Source: Allium sativum (taxonomy: Eukaryota; Streptophyta; Magnoliopsida; Asparagales; Amaryllidaceae). From it: 64,000 nt of DNA. Positions 54,447 through 64,000 of this stretch are shown here, piece after piece. How positions within the stretch are numbered: the stretch's first letter is position 1; each line of letters opens with the position of its first letter. The stretch is taken from contig CM060918.1 of NCBI GenBank assembly GCA_030737875.1, positions 773,258,552-773,322,551 on the forward strand, in the 5' to 3' direction. The position numbers and the translations under genes are program-made. The notes beneath the pieces are model-generated. The model was not told where the DNA came from and searched no databases. It was given only the letters and a program-made list of their open reading frames with translations.

Positions 54447-55340
54447 TGTTGATGAAATGTGAGAATTGCTTTTTTTTAATAACATGCTAGTCGAGCCTAA
54501 ATTCTATCCCAAGGCATATCATTTTGTACTGTATACAGCGGAGAAGAGTTTTCTTCTACAATATCACTAAATTGTGTTATCCATACATTAAATTGCGTGC
54601 TCATTTCATTACTTGCAGCCAAATCAGTTGAGCTTTATATTTCTACATATCACCCACCGGACATAAAGTTGTTTCTGACTTGAAATAAACTTGGGTTTTG
54701 TAAGTAAGGTTGTGCTAAAACCGTTGAGAAGAATACTCTGTGTTTTAAGGTCCGAAGGACTTGCGTAGGTCATATAATATACTCAAGTAAATATTGCACT
54801 TGATTTTCCTATATTTGATGCATTTATTGCAATTTCTAGTGTTCATCTTATTTTCACATTTGTATCTTCAGATCAACCGAGTATTTCCTCAAAAATAAAA
54901 ATAAATAAATAATTTCGTCCTACTATTGCCAGTGGTACAACAAATTCTTAGTAACATATATTAGTAGTGTTACATCTATTAAGCATTGTAACCCTCAAAC
55001 TCACTATAAGCTTTTCAATATATGCATATATTTTGCCATTTTTGTTATTTTATCTAGTGTCGCCATGTGTACGTATATTGTTGTATTTCCAATGCTGATT
55101 CCGTGTATGCCTGTATAAGGAATGCCTGCCTTACTATTCTTGAGAAAAAAAATTCTTGTGATGTATTTTCTTTATATGCCATTTTTTTAACATATGGCAT
55201 GCTATTTGATTGATTCCTTATGATTTTCACTTTTTATATGTTTACCTCCTTATCTGATAATTTTTATAACTAGCAAATGCAGCCACTGGGTCATAACTCA
55301 ATTGGATAGAAGATCAATTATCTTATGGTTGACTCCATAA
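54447..55340. repeat. Diverged third copy of the tRNA-iMet downstream segment
   Basis: It shares AATTCTATCCCAAGGCATAT, CATTTGTATCTTCAG, AGCATTGTAACCCTCA and GATAGAAGATCAATTATCTTA with 37140-38040 and 40500-41400 in the same order. It has no tRNA-Arg copy at its end. Confidence 0.8.
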
Positions 55341-55756
55341 TTTTGCCTTGGAGCTACCGGGAACGTTTATTTTGCCTATTTATTTTGTCAATTCCATGGT
55401 ATATCTTACTTAAGCTGATAAAATAACACACTGCCTTCTGTTATTAGACTTGCTTTCTAATTTTCTCAATAGTTTGTTCTGGTATTTCGATGTTACATGC
55501 TGAATTATTTTTAATAAAGAAGTAAAGGCACATAAATGTATTTAGTCAGAAAATAGCAGGATTCGATAAATAGCAAGCCTCTGTTAAAATATACCTGGAT
55601 GCAAGGTTCAGCTCTATAATATTAGCATAGTTTATGCATAAACTAATGACTGGGAACTGGTATACTGGGTACAAGTTTATAGTGATATGGAATTTTGAGT
55701 TATAAGCTGGTAAGAAATTTATTTTTATTACTAGAATTGAAGCAGAAGAGTAAGAA

Positions 55757-55992
55757 AATCCTTATTGATGGTTGGTTTGAAGCACGGATATTTCGTTCGA
55801 TTGCAACTTTCCAAAATGCTTTTACGTTGTAACTTCTTGAATATTAATCTGTTATTTCATATGATCTTCCCGATAAATCCTTATTGATGGTTGGTTTGAA
55901 GCACGGATATTTCGTTCGATTGCAACTTTCCAAAATGCTTTTACGTTGTAACTTCTTGAATATTAATCTGTTATTTCATATGATCTTCCCGA
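55757..55992. repeat. Perfect 118-bp tandem duplication
   Basis: The segment starting AATCCTTATTGATGGTTGG occurs twice in direct succession (55757-55874, 55875-55992) with no difference that I can see, so it is very recent or an assembly artefact. Confidence 0.9.
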
Positions 55993-57064
55993 TAAGTTAG
56001 AGGATAGAATCTTCCTAAATTTATTTTGGATGTATTCAAACTTAGATATTGATTCTAATTATTTATAGAGTAGAATTGTTCAGTTGGGTTTATACTTAAA
56101 ATAACGAATCAAAATATGGCTGCATTAGAACAGGTAATGCAAAGTCTTTTTAGATAAATCAACCAACCTATAAATCTTTAATAATAGTTGGAATAAAAAT
56201 TCAAACTTTTTTGTCCGACCAAAAGATCTTGCTTCGATTCCAACTATAAATAATCTGGAACTTTTGGTACGACCGTGAGATTTAGAAAATACCCTTATAT
56301 GTGGACAAAGAATTGAAAATTCGAAATGCACGGAGAAAAAAATTAACATTTATTTTTAAATGAAAGTTTTGGAACGTAAATAAGATTGCAAGTTAAAATT
56401 TATTTTCCAACAAAAAAAAATTTAATTTATTATTATAAATTTTGTAGAAATTTTAGATTTAACATTTTTACACATGGCTTTTTATGTGCACGTGCCATAA
56501 AATCATTGTTATACTTCATAAGCATATATCTTATCTACATCAAATATAGTTGTATGTGCAAATAGTTCTATAATTTTTTTATTTTAGGATATGAGTGGGT
56601 ATTTTAGAAATAAAAGGAAACCTTTCTGTTCAACTGGCTTGAATGTCAATAATAGGTTTGAGAGAATCTTGGACCCATCTTATACGATTATATAAAGAGA
56701 AATAGGTCAACAACATTTCTTGTTTATCTTTTTAGTTTAGGATAAATGATGTACAGGTGATTCGAAATGGTCTCAGATACACTCATCCGAGCTATTCTAC
56801 AGGCACATGTATCTTGCTGTTTTCATGCTTTAGAAATAAATACAAACGTGTATTCTGATCCTATGAAAGAGTGCATGAATCTAATTATATATGCTGAAGC
56901 TGTGAACTTTTCCCTTTCTTTATGTATCAAAGAGGGTTAAATTTGTGTGTGCATGATCACCACACTTGTCCCACGTCCTTTTGTATAATTGCCCACGTGT
57001 TTGGCTCAAGATGCACCACATGAGCAGGAAGCATGTTGAGATAAGTTACACGTCAGCCAATGTA
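55993..57064. other. Non-coding AT-rich stretch
   Basis: I see no gene, RNA or repeat that can be supported. Confidence 0.4.
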
Positions 57065-57069
57065 TAAAG

Positions 57070-57586
57070 TGTTGAAATCGGTGATACGCAAATCACAATT
57101 TTGGACAACAAATAATCGTACATATTTCGTAGAGAGATTTATTGCTAGATTTTATGGAGAGATTTAGTGCTAGATTTGATGAAGAGATTTGGTGCAAGAT
57201 TTGATGAAGAGATTTGGTGCTAGATTTTATGGAGAGATATTGGTTGCTATATTTGTGGACATTTATTGCAAGAATATTTGGTGCTTATCCAAATAGTTTT
57301 ATAACATATATGAAGATAATTTGGATGCCAAGTTTTCTTGGACATGAAGCAATTCTCCCTATAAAAAGGGTCAGCTGACATCTTCTTTAGGTGTGGGTGA
57401 GAGCCACGAGTGGGTGGGAGCCACCAAGAGTGATCATTCTAGTTATTCCAAATTGAGTGTTTTCCTTCAAATTATTTAACCATTAGATATTCTCTACCTA
57501 TTTCTCAATAAGGTTATTGATTCAAGTTGCATTTATTTGTAACGATAGATGAGATTGGTTGTAAACAATATTTTGGTGAATCAACA
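57070..57586 (+). mobile_element. Solo copia-type LTR
   Basis: It starts TGTTGAAATC and ends GTGAATCAACA, so the outer six bases are a perfect inverted repeat (TGTTGA/TCAACA). The flanks TAAAG (57065-57069) and AAAAG (57587-57591) match at four of five bases. A TATA box CTATAAAAAGGG lies at 57359-57370. Near 57150-57240 it holds three repeats of GATGAAGAGATTTGGTGC type. No primer site follows, so the internal region has been lost by recombination. Confidence 0.75.
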
Positions 57587-57824
57587 AAAAGGGTGGTTGA
57601 GTGGAACATCGCGTGCTCATATTTTCTGGTGATACACTGTTACGTGTGCTACGAGGTGAACGGATATTATCGGCAAGATTTATTCTCTAATACATAAGAT
57701 ACTGCTTAATTGATTCTTGATTACATGCCTGCCTCTTAATCTCATGATGTTTAGAAATGCAGTCATTCAGAGATGGTGCTTTAATAAAAAGCATCAGGGC
57801 TGAAAAGAAGCTTGATCATCTGAA

Positions 57825-57872
57825 GGTTGAGACCGTCGTCATCGCCCTATATGTTTTGACCTATAGGTTTCA
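57825..57872 (+). repeat. Second copy of the SINE-like head
   Basis: GTTGAGACCGTCGTCATCGC through TTTTGACCTATAGGTTTCAT matches 9078-9125 almost exactly; the first part of the A box is missing. Confidence 0.5.
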
Positions 57873-58162
57873 TTGTACGTATTTGTTGCTTAAGCTAATT
57901 AGAATGGCTTACTGCCCGCTCCATTTGTTCAATACTTTGTTTTGATGGATTGTGATGATTAATTACACTTATGATTTCTTCATAAATTTCATGGATGGTA
58001 TATCTCTGCTTCTCAAGTTATAACTCTATATAGACCTCGGTTTTTAGAGTTGCATCCGTTCCTCCCGTTTTGATTTCAAGAGTTTTTCTGCAGTAATTAG
58101 GATTTTTAATATGTTGAATAGTTTTAGTGAAAAGTATCCATCTGGTATGCGCTGCATATAGG

Positions 58163-58459
58163 CAGAGCCGGCTCCAGGGGTAGTCGGAGTAGTCTGCTGT
58201 CTGGAGCAACCCCCTTGGCGGAGCAACCACCAAAGAATGGTGGTGGCGGTGGAGCAAATTTTTTTTGATCAAATAAAACTAGATGGGAAAGCCAAGCAAT
58301 GAGGTGCTTTGTCTGGTTGGTTGGATGCGCATAGGATTATGAATGGATAGGTCGTGTGTTCAAATTTGGGAAGGATTGGTGTTTGTTTGAGGCAACGTTT
58401 TTGCTTTGGAACTTACCCTTTGGTTGGAGCAACATTTTTCATTTGTGGAGCCGCCTCTG
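58163..58459. mobile_element. hAT-type MITE with 8-bp target duplication
   Basis: CATATAGG lies on both sides (58155-58162, 58460-58467). Terminal inverted repeats are CAGAGCCGGCTCCA and, from the right, CAGAGGCGGCTCCA. It has GGAGCAAC repeated several times inside and no coding capacity. Confidence 0.9.
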
Positions 58460-58671
58460 CATATAGGTTTTGCCACCTAGGTTGGTTGTAGTGTTCATAA
58501 ACAAATATTTACTTTGTTTGCGACATTAGCTAGACGGCTTGTAATATTCACGAGAAATATTAAGCACTCTCCTTAAAAGATATATTTGCAGTATTTATCG
58601 TTGTGCACAGTTCGTTGAGCACGCTATTACTTAAATTTGGTTCACTTGGTTGATTACCTACATTATACTTC

Positions 58672-58673
<2 letters not shown>

Positions 58674-58711
<38 letters not shown>
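58674..58711. repeat. AT microsatellite
   Basis: An uninterrupted run of about 19 AT units. Confidence 0.95.
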
Positions 58712-58712
<1 letters not shown>

Positions 58713-59539
58713 GGTTTATTTCACATTAATTTCTGTTTAATTTTATTATCTTCTATTCATTCATTTCAGATGTGCAATAGAAACACTTTATAGGCGTGAG
58801 CACATGAAGTGGGACTTGTACCAGACCGTGATGTCTTGAGGAAAAATGCAATGATGAAATGTTAATTTAGTGCCTGACGCATTTATTTGCGCTAATAAAT
58901 ACTTTCATATATTTTGTTGTCTACATGACTCATGTGACGTCTACTGTAGATTGATTTCGTACCATGCATGGTAAACAATAGAAATGTTTTTTTTTTGGGT
59001 CTATAGTCAAAACCCGCGTTAATTGCATTTCGTTTTGTACTTTGTACTAGTATTACCGAACAACGGTGAAAAACTGACCGTTAAGATGTTCAATATGAAA
59101 TATAAAATTATTTACTAAAATATACTTTAAATCAGATTTGTGTAGTATAAGAGAAAATGGAAGTAATTGAAAAAAGTATAAATTCAATTACACAGTATTA
59201 TATATGTAAACCAACTTAAGACTAAGAATGTGTTGTCAATGTAATGATTTGAATCGGTTATAACTGCATATATAATTTTTATTATATATCAAGTAGCATC
59301 AATGCACTTTAGATAATTAGCTATTTTACAGCTTTAAACCATTAATAAATTGAAGACCAATAAATATTTAATTGAAATAAAGAAAAGCAAGAGTATATGA
59401 AATAAATCAAAAATTATGAAACTAATTTATTTAAGTAAATCACCTAAAAGTACCATTATTATTTGAAAAACCGAAATGTTGAAATAAAAATATTGAAGAT
59501 AAGATTTGTTAATTCCATTAAAAAACGAGATTCAAGAAT

Positions 59540-59868
59540 AGTGCGTTAGATCGCGCAGATGATGGATCGTTTATATTGTAAGTGATGCATCGGTAATAAT
59601 CTGGCATAATGGCATGGATCGTATAAGATTGATCGTGTGTAAGCGTATCAGTTACCTTATAGATTGGGTTACATCAAGAGACTACCATGGATTGGTGCAC
59701 ACGATCCAAGCATGGATCGGCAAGAATGTGGCAATGAATTGGTTGTCATATATGTACCGCACACAGTATGGATCGGGCTTGGTGTAATCGATGGATCAAT
59801 GAGAAATCATGGATCGTGACGTGCAATCCAAGCATGGATCGGGCAGAATTGAGGAGATAGAGCACAGA
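59540..59868. repeat. GGATCG-rich irregular repeat
   Basis: The phrase ATGGATCG or a close variant occurs about ten times, and GATCCAAGCATGGATCGG occurs twice (near 59703 and 59825). It looks like a decayed minisatellite. It borders the TGTAATGACC terminus at 59870. Confidence 0.65.
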
Positions 59869-59869
59869 C

Positions 59870-61078
59870 TGTAATGACCTAGATTTTTGGTCGATTTATT
59901 TAAAATATCTAATATGGTTTTAAATATTAAGTTGATAATATAAATCGATTTTTATATTGAGTTATCGATTTAATAATCGAAATACGATTTATTTCGAATA
60001 TATATAATAATTATCGTACTACGAGAATCTGAGATAATTCGATTTGAAATTTAAAATGGAGTCAAAACGATTCAAATGATTAATAGAAATTCTATTTGGA
60101 TATAGGCGATAATAATAATAATTTATTATTGAAGAATTAACTTTTTTGAATTTGAAGATTTAATGACCGATTTAAATTAATATCTTCTTCGTATGATTGA
60201 ACTGGGCTTCGAAATCTATTCCCGTGTGTTCAGAATAGTGATATAACTCTAGGAATAGTGATATAACTCTAGGAATGCCGGTTGTTGCGCTTAAATAGAG
60301 GTTCGAATTTTTGTGATAATTTAAGTAAAATAAAATAATACCGGTTCTAATCAAACTTGGTACCAAACAGTTTTCTTCTTCACTAAGCTAAAACCGTTTA
60401 CTTCCTTCTTGAGCTAATGGAAAGTACATTGCATACCTACTCTTTCACTAACCCTATGTGTACCTGTGAAAGACGTCATTCTTTTCGTCCTCCTCTTCGC
60501 ACCTATAAAACTAAGCCTCGCCTCCGCCTTTATTTCCATCCTCAAACCAAAATGGCATTTCAAAGCTGTTTAATTCATTTTCATTTTTTCCCTCTTTCTC
60601 AGTTAACATAAATCGAATCGCGAAAAGAAAAAAAGGGGATTCAAGTCGCAACTTAATGGGAATCCCCGAAATCGACTATAGCCGTTATCAAATAGGAAGG
60701 GACGCGATGAAGGCCTTTGGAAATCTAAAGTCGAAACGGACTATCGGGGACGAACTGAAGGCGCAACGAGTTCTGTTCTTGGAGTTACATTGGAATGGAA
60801 GGGCGCGATTTTTCCTTGAGCTCGACTTCAGGAATCGCGAAAAAATGGAGCAATTTTGTGCTGTTAAAAGTCGTACGCCTGAAACCGAGGTGTTGAAGTC
60901 GTGATCTGTACAGTGTTCAAGTGCTTGGTTTTTTTTCCGCTGATCATAAAGGAGGGAGTTCAGCGAGGTGGTATGTACGGGAATTGCGTAGGTTTTGGTG
61001 AAGAATGACTTGTTGGTCAAATGATTGATGATGTTGAGGAAAATGAAGGAGTTGATCATAGTGAAGAGCTGATGGGTT
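59870..61078 (+). mobile_element. LTR-like or Mutator-like fragment starting TGTAATGACC
   Basis: It opens TGTAATGACCTAGATTTTTGG, like the TGTAAC-type termini elsewhere in the window. A 23-bp phrase around GTGATATAACTCTAGGAAT is doubled at 60238-60277. A promoter-like CTATAAAACTAAGCC lies at 60504-60518 and is followed by a C/T-rich leader and an open plus-strand frame of 82 codons (60656-60904) with no family I recognise. The right boundary is not certain; a copia gag remnant follows. Confidence 0.4.
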
Positions 61079-61144
61079 TTAAGGTTCGACAGTGGGAAAG
61101 TTAGAAGTACAGGTCGGTGATATTTTGGATGGTGGTATAGGGGT

Positions 61145-62145
61145 TATTGTATATATAATTTGGGGAAGAAAGAATAAATCATCGTCCCATGTAGCGGCAA
61201 AAGCTTTCTTTTTCTTCTTCTTCTTTCTTTCTTTCTGAAGTAGTGGACAATTTGTTTTGATATGGCCTGGTTTATTGCAATTGTAGCACATGACTTCATC
61301 GTCTGAGTTGTCTGAATTGTTGGACTTGTTGGGTTTTGAATTCTTCTTTCGTGACTTGTATTTCTTGTTAGACCACTTTTTAAGAACCATGGCCAATTCT
61401 TCAATAGGATTTTCGGCTTCATCTTTACTTTCAACAGTGTTGTTCAAAGCAATTGTCTTTTTCTTTGATTCTGAATCATCGCGTCCTTCTTTGGCTTTTA
61501 ACTCCATTTCATAAGAGATCAAGTTTCCAATCAACTCTTCTATTCTCAACTTACTTAGATCTTTCGATTCCTGAGTAGCTGTTACTTTGGCTTCAAAGAT
61601 CATTGGTAACACTCTCAGTATTTTGCGTATTAATTCCACTTCAGTATAGACTTTACCAAGAGCCCTTGCATTATAAACCAGTGCGGAGAATCAACCATAC
61701 GTCTCTTTTATATCTTCGTCTTTAAGCATCGTGAAATGTTCATATTCATTGCAAAGTAGTGCGAGACGAGATTCCTTGACTTGAGATGTCCCTTCATGTG
61801 TAACTTCCAAAGTATGCCAAATTTAATGCGCAGTGAACAGTGAGATATACGGTTAAACTAAGTTTTATCAAGAGCACAAGTTAAAGCATTCATCGCTTTG
61901 GCATCAGTTGAGAATAATTTTTTATCATTAGCATCCCACTTATCTTTTGGCTTAGGAATTTCAATATCATTAATAATTGTAACGGGAGGTTTGTAGCCTG
62001 TTTCAACAATATTCCATACATCATAATCGACTGAACTCAAGTAAATTTTCATCTTAGCTTTCCAATAGGCATAATCAGTTCCATTAAACATTGGTGGCCT
62101 AGCTATGGACCAACCGTCAGAAAAAGCGTTGTTAGACAAATTCAT
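61145..62145 (-). pseudogene. Copia gag pseudogene of another element
   Basis: From MNLSNNAFSDGWSIARPP at 62145 the frame continues through RPPMFNGTDYAYWKAKM, TLEVTHEGTSQVKESRLALL, ELIGNLISYEMELKA, the zinc knuckle CYNCNKPGHIKTNC (about 61235-61276) and a lysine run with KAFAATWDDD. Several stops and a break near 61640-61860 interrupt it. It corresponds to the SIRE Gag block by block but is clearly a different, older element. Pol is absent: the sequence leaves the element soon after the zinc knuckle. Confidence 0.88.
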
Positions 62146-62168
62146 GACTCTAGAGTTAAAAATATTCT

Positions 62169-62181
62169 GGCTCTTATACCA
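62169..62181 (-). promoter_or_regulatory. Decayed primer-binding site
   Basis: The minus strand reads TGGTATAAGAGCC, one base away from the tRNA-iMet primer site TGGTATCAGAGCC, between the gag remnant and the LTR edge at 62184. Confidence 0.75.
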
Positions 62182-62183
62182 CT

Positions 62184-62620
62184 TGTAGGATCTAAATTAA
62201 CCCTAGAGAGGGGGTGAATAGGGTTTATTGCAAATTAAAAAATATCATAGAATAACAAAATAAAAATTGCAGAAAGAAAATCACACACAGAAGATATCCA
62301 GCTTCGGCAAAACTATGCCTACTGCTGCATTCAAGGTTTTTACTAGGAGCAATAAACAATCTCTATGCTTACAGACTCTTGTAAACTCACGACCTTCGCT
62401 CTCGACTGTTTAAACCGTACGCTCAAGACCTTGACACAACTCGACTCCTTAAGCTGTGATTTTTCTAACTACAGAACCTAATAGTTATTGACTCTAAAAA
62501 AATTGAATTTTGAAACAAATAAAACATAAAGAAATAAAACCCTAGTGGTTAAACTAGGAGTTAGCCCCTTTTAAAACTTGGTCGGTCATCTTTTATTCTT
62601 TGTTGCCTTCTATTTTGCTT
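62184..62620 (-). repeat. Part of the 5' LTR of the broken copia element
   Basis: It begins TGTAGGATCTAAATTAACCC on the plus strand next to the primer site and contains GAGGGGGTGAATAGGG. The outer end could not be fixed; the right coordinate is a guess. Confidence 0.5.
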
Positions 62621-64000
62621 CTATGGTGATGGCGGCTACTAAGGTTTTTCTGAATTTGATCTTCCTCGAGCAATTACTCGATCGAATTGAAGCTCCAGGA
62701 TTACGATCCTGACGTTGATTGCTTTGGAAAGTTTTATATGTAATTTTTGCCATTTATCTCGTTTATATATGCTCGATTTTTGCTCTTGTTTCACCTTACC
62801 TTTTGCCGATGATGATTGTTTGTATTTATAGGTTTTTTAAACCCTAGAATCTCTGATTCTAGATAATTCATCCGGTTTGAATTACTCTTGCATTATATGT
62901 TGGGATATTTCGGACTTTTCTTTGGTTACGGTTTTGTATTTTGGGGTTTGAAAACTTCAACCTATTCTGGAACTTGCGTGAGGCTTTGTTGCTGGAATCC
63001 TTGGCTTTTGAATTGTGGACTTTGAAATTTTCAAACTTGTTCTGGAATTTTTGATATTGCGAGATTACTTGAATTTTTACTTGGTCCGTATGCTTCTATA
63101 ACTTTGAATTAGTCTTGGATTCTTTCGGTTTTGCGTTAATCCCTTAAGTTCTGGAATTTTAACTTAGACTCGTGCATTTACCTTTTAAAAATATGAACAT
63201 ATACTCTTTGATCCTGTTAAGAACTGAACACATGTTATACTTGACCGAGTCTCAACTTTGAACTGATGCACCTGATTTAACTTAACAAGTTTTGATTTCT
63301 TGCTGTCTATGTAATGTTGAAAACCCTTTGATCATTTTTGTCTAATGTGAATTGAGTACTGCCATAAATGGAAAACAATACACTGCTTTTCCTGCATTTC
63401 TTTTCTGTAGAAAAATGGGTTTCTGGAAATATTGACTTGCCAATTTCGTCCCACTATAAAAAAGCTTAAGTATGTTGATTTCTGAACCTTTGCATCTTCA
63501 AATTGACATGGCTAAATGTATGTTGCATCCATGTGTTATACCGGGACTTGTGTGTTATGCTGAAGCTTGTTTGGCTTGAATACTTAAGGTAATTTCAGCT
63601 AGTGTTCATCATGTACTTGTTCATCCTTGTATTTGAACTGTTTTGACCACATGTATTCTTGAACACCTTGCTTGCTGTTGCATTTGAACGTTTGCACGTC
63701 CATGCTTTTATGAATGTGCAGGTTGACCAACTTGATTTGTATTTGTTGCTTTGAACTGCTCCTTATGTGTTGCCTCGACCACTTGAATATGACCATACAA
63801 TCATTTGTGACTTCCATGAACCAACCTGTTTGCTGTGTTCATTTTGTTGCTTGCATTCATGTGACTACTACATGTACTTGAAACTGGGCTATTCTGGTTA
63901 GAGCCTGCATACTTGAAACACTTTGCTTGGATTGTACTTGTGTTTGTTCTCCTGACCATTGTGAGATATGTTGTCATTCACCATACACCATGCATGCTTG
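62620..64000. other. T-rich non-coding stretch
   Basis: The plus strand is rich in T and in phrases such as TTGAAC and ACTTG, with few long A runs. I see no coding frame, RNA gene or defined repeat. It could be intron or promoter sequence of a gene beyond the window, or LTR sequence. Confidence 0.3.

Noticed and set aside
57757..57945. 62-codon ORF
   Set aside because: It includes the SINE-like head; no conserved coding signal.
58018..58272. 84-codon ORF
   Set aside because: Half of it lies in the hAT MITE.
60656..61059. ORFs of 82 codons (plus) and 123 codons (minus)
   Set aside because: They overlap each other, show no recognised domain and lie in an LTR-like leader; mentioned only inside that feature.

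Overview
This is a gene-poor, AT-rich stretch of a flowering-plant nuclear genome, most likely a eudicot. The evidence is SIRE/Maximus-type Ty1/copia, PIF/Harbinger, hAT, Mutator-like and L1-type elements; a plant-type initiator tRNA-Met; and plant USE-plus-TATA promoters in front of 7SL RNA copies. I see no intact single-copy host protein gene, and the species cannot be named from the sequence.

1-12.2 kb: the end of one element with a TGTAACA-type terminus; an array of GGCTCAGTT/AACTGAGCC palindromes (2236-2725); a broken multi-exon minus-strand gene that looks like a plant transposase relative; a tRNA-derived SINE-like head; and a complete but dead PIF/Harbinger transposon (10447-12141, TAA duplications).

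12.2-27.1 kb: a nested pair. A Mutator-like element of about 4.5 kb (12239-27114, perfect 9-bp target duplication), carrying its own array of GGTTAAGT/ACTTAACC dyads, was invaded by a young minus-strand copia element (15284-25648). The copia LTRs are 1222 bp and differ at about five positions. It has gag and pol in one frame separated by a single TAA, and two further ORFs between pol and the 3' LTR, where SIRE elements carry an envelope-like gene. One of these resembles the 'putative plant transposon protein' family. It also carries repeated GTCGAC dyads.

27.1-35 kb: three stem-loop MITEs of one family, a hAT-like MITE, an 0.8-kb duplicated segment with a small unrecognised ORF, and a non-autonomous copia element (32336-34999) with highly repetitive TCTAGA-rich LTRs and scraps of pol.

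35-55 kb: the most distinctive part. It is a segmentally duplicated cluster of RNA polymerase III genes: 7SL (SRP) RNA copies, five initiator tRNA-Met copies and two tRNA-Arg(ACG) copies, all tRNAs on the minus strand and 7SL on the plus strand. Some 7SL copies keep a plant USE and TATA box; all look deleted or truncated. The initiator tRNA copy at 51329-51400 is the best candidate for a working gene. The cluster is interrupted by an L1-type LINE 3' end, a degenerate plastid-type tRNA-Cys, a hAT MITE and a copia gag fragment.

55-64 kb: an exact 118-bp tandem duplication, a solo copia LTR, a hAT MITE, a GATC-rich repeated tract, an LTR-like leader and a broken copia gag with its primer site and LTR edge. 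The last 1.4 kb holds nothing I recognise.
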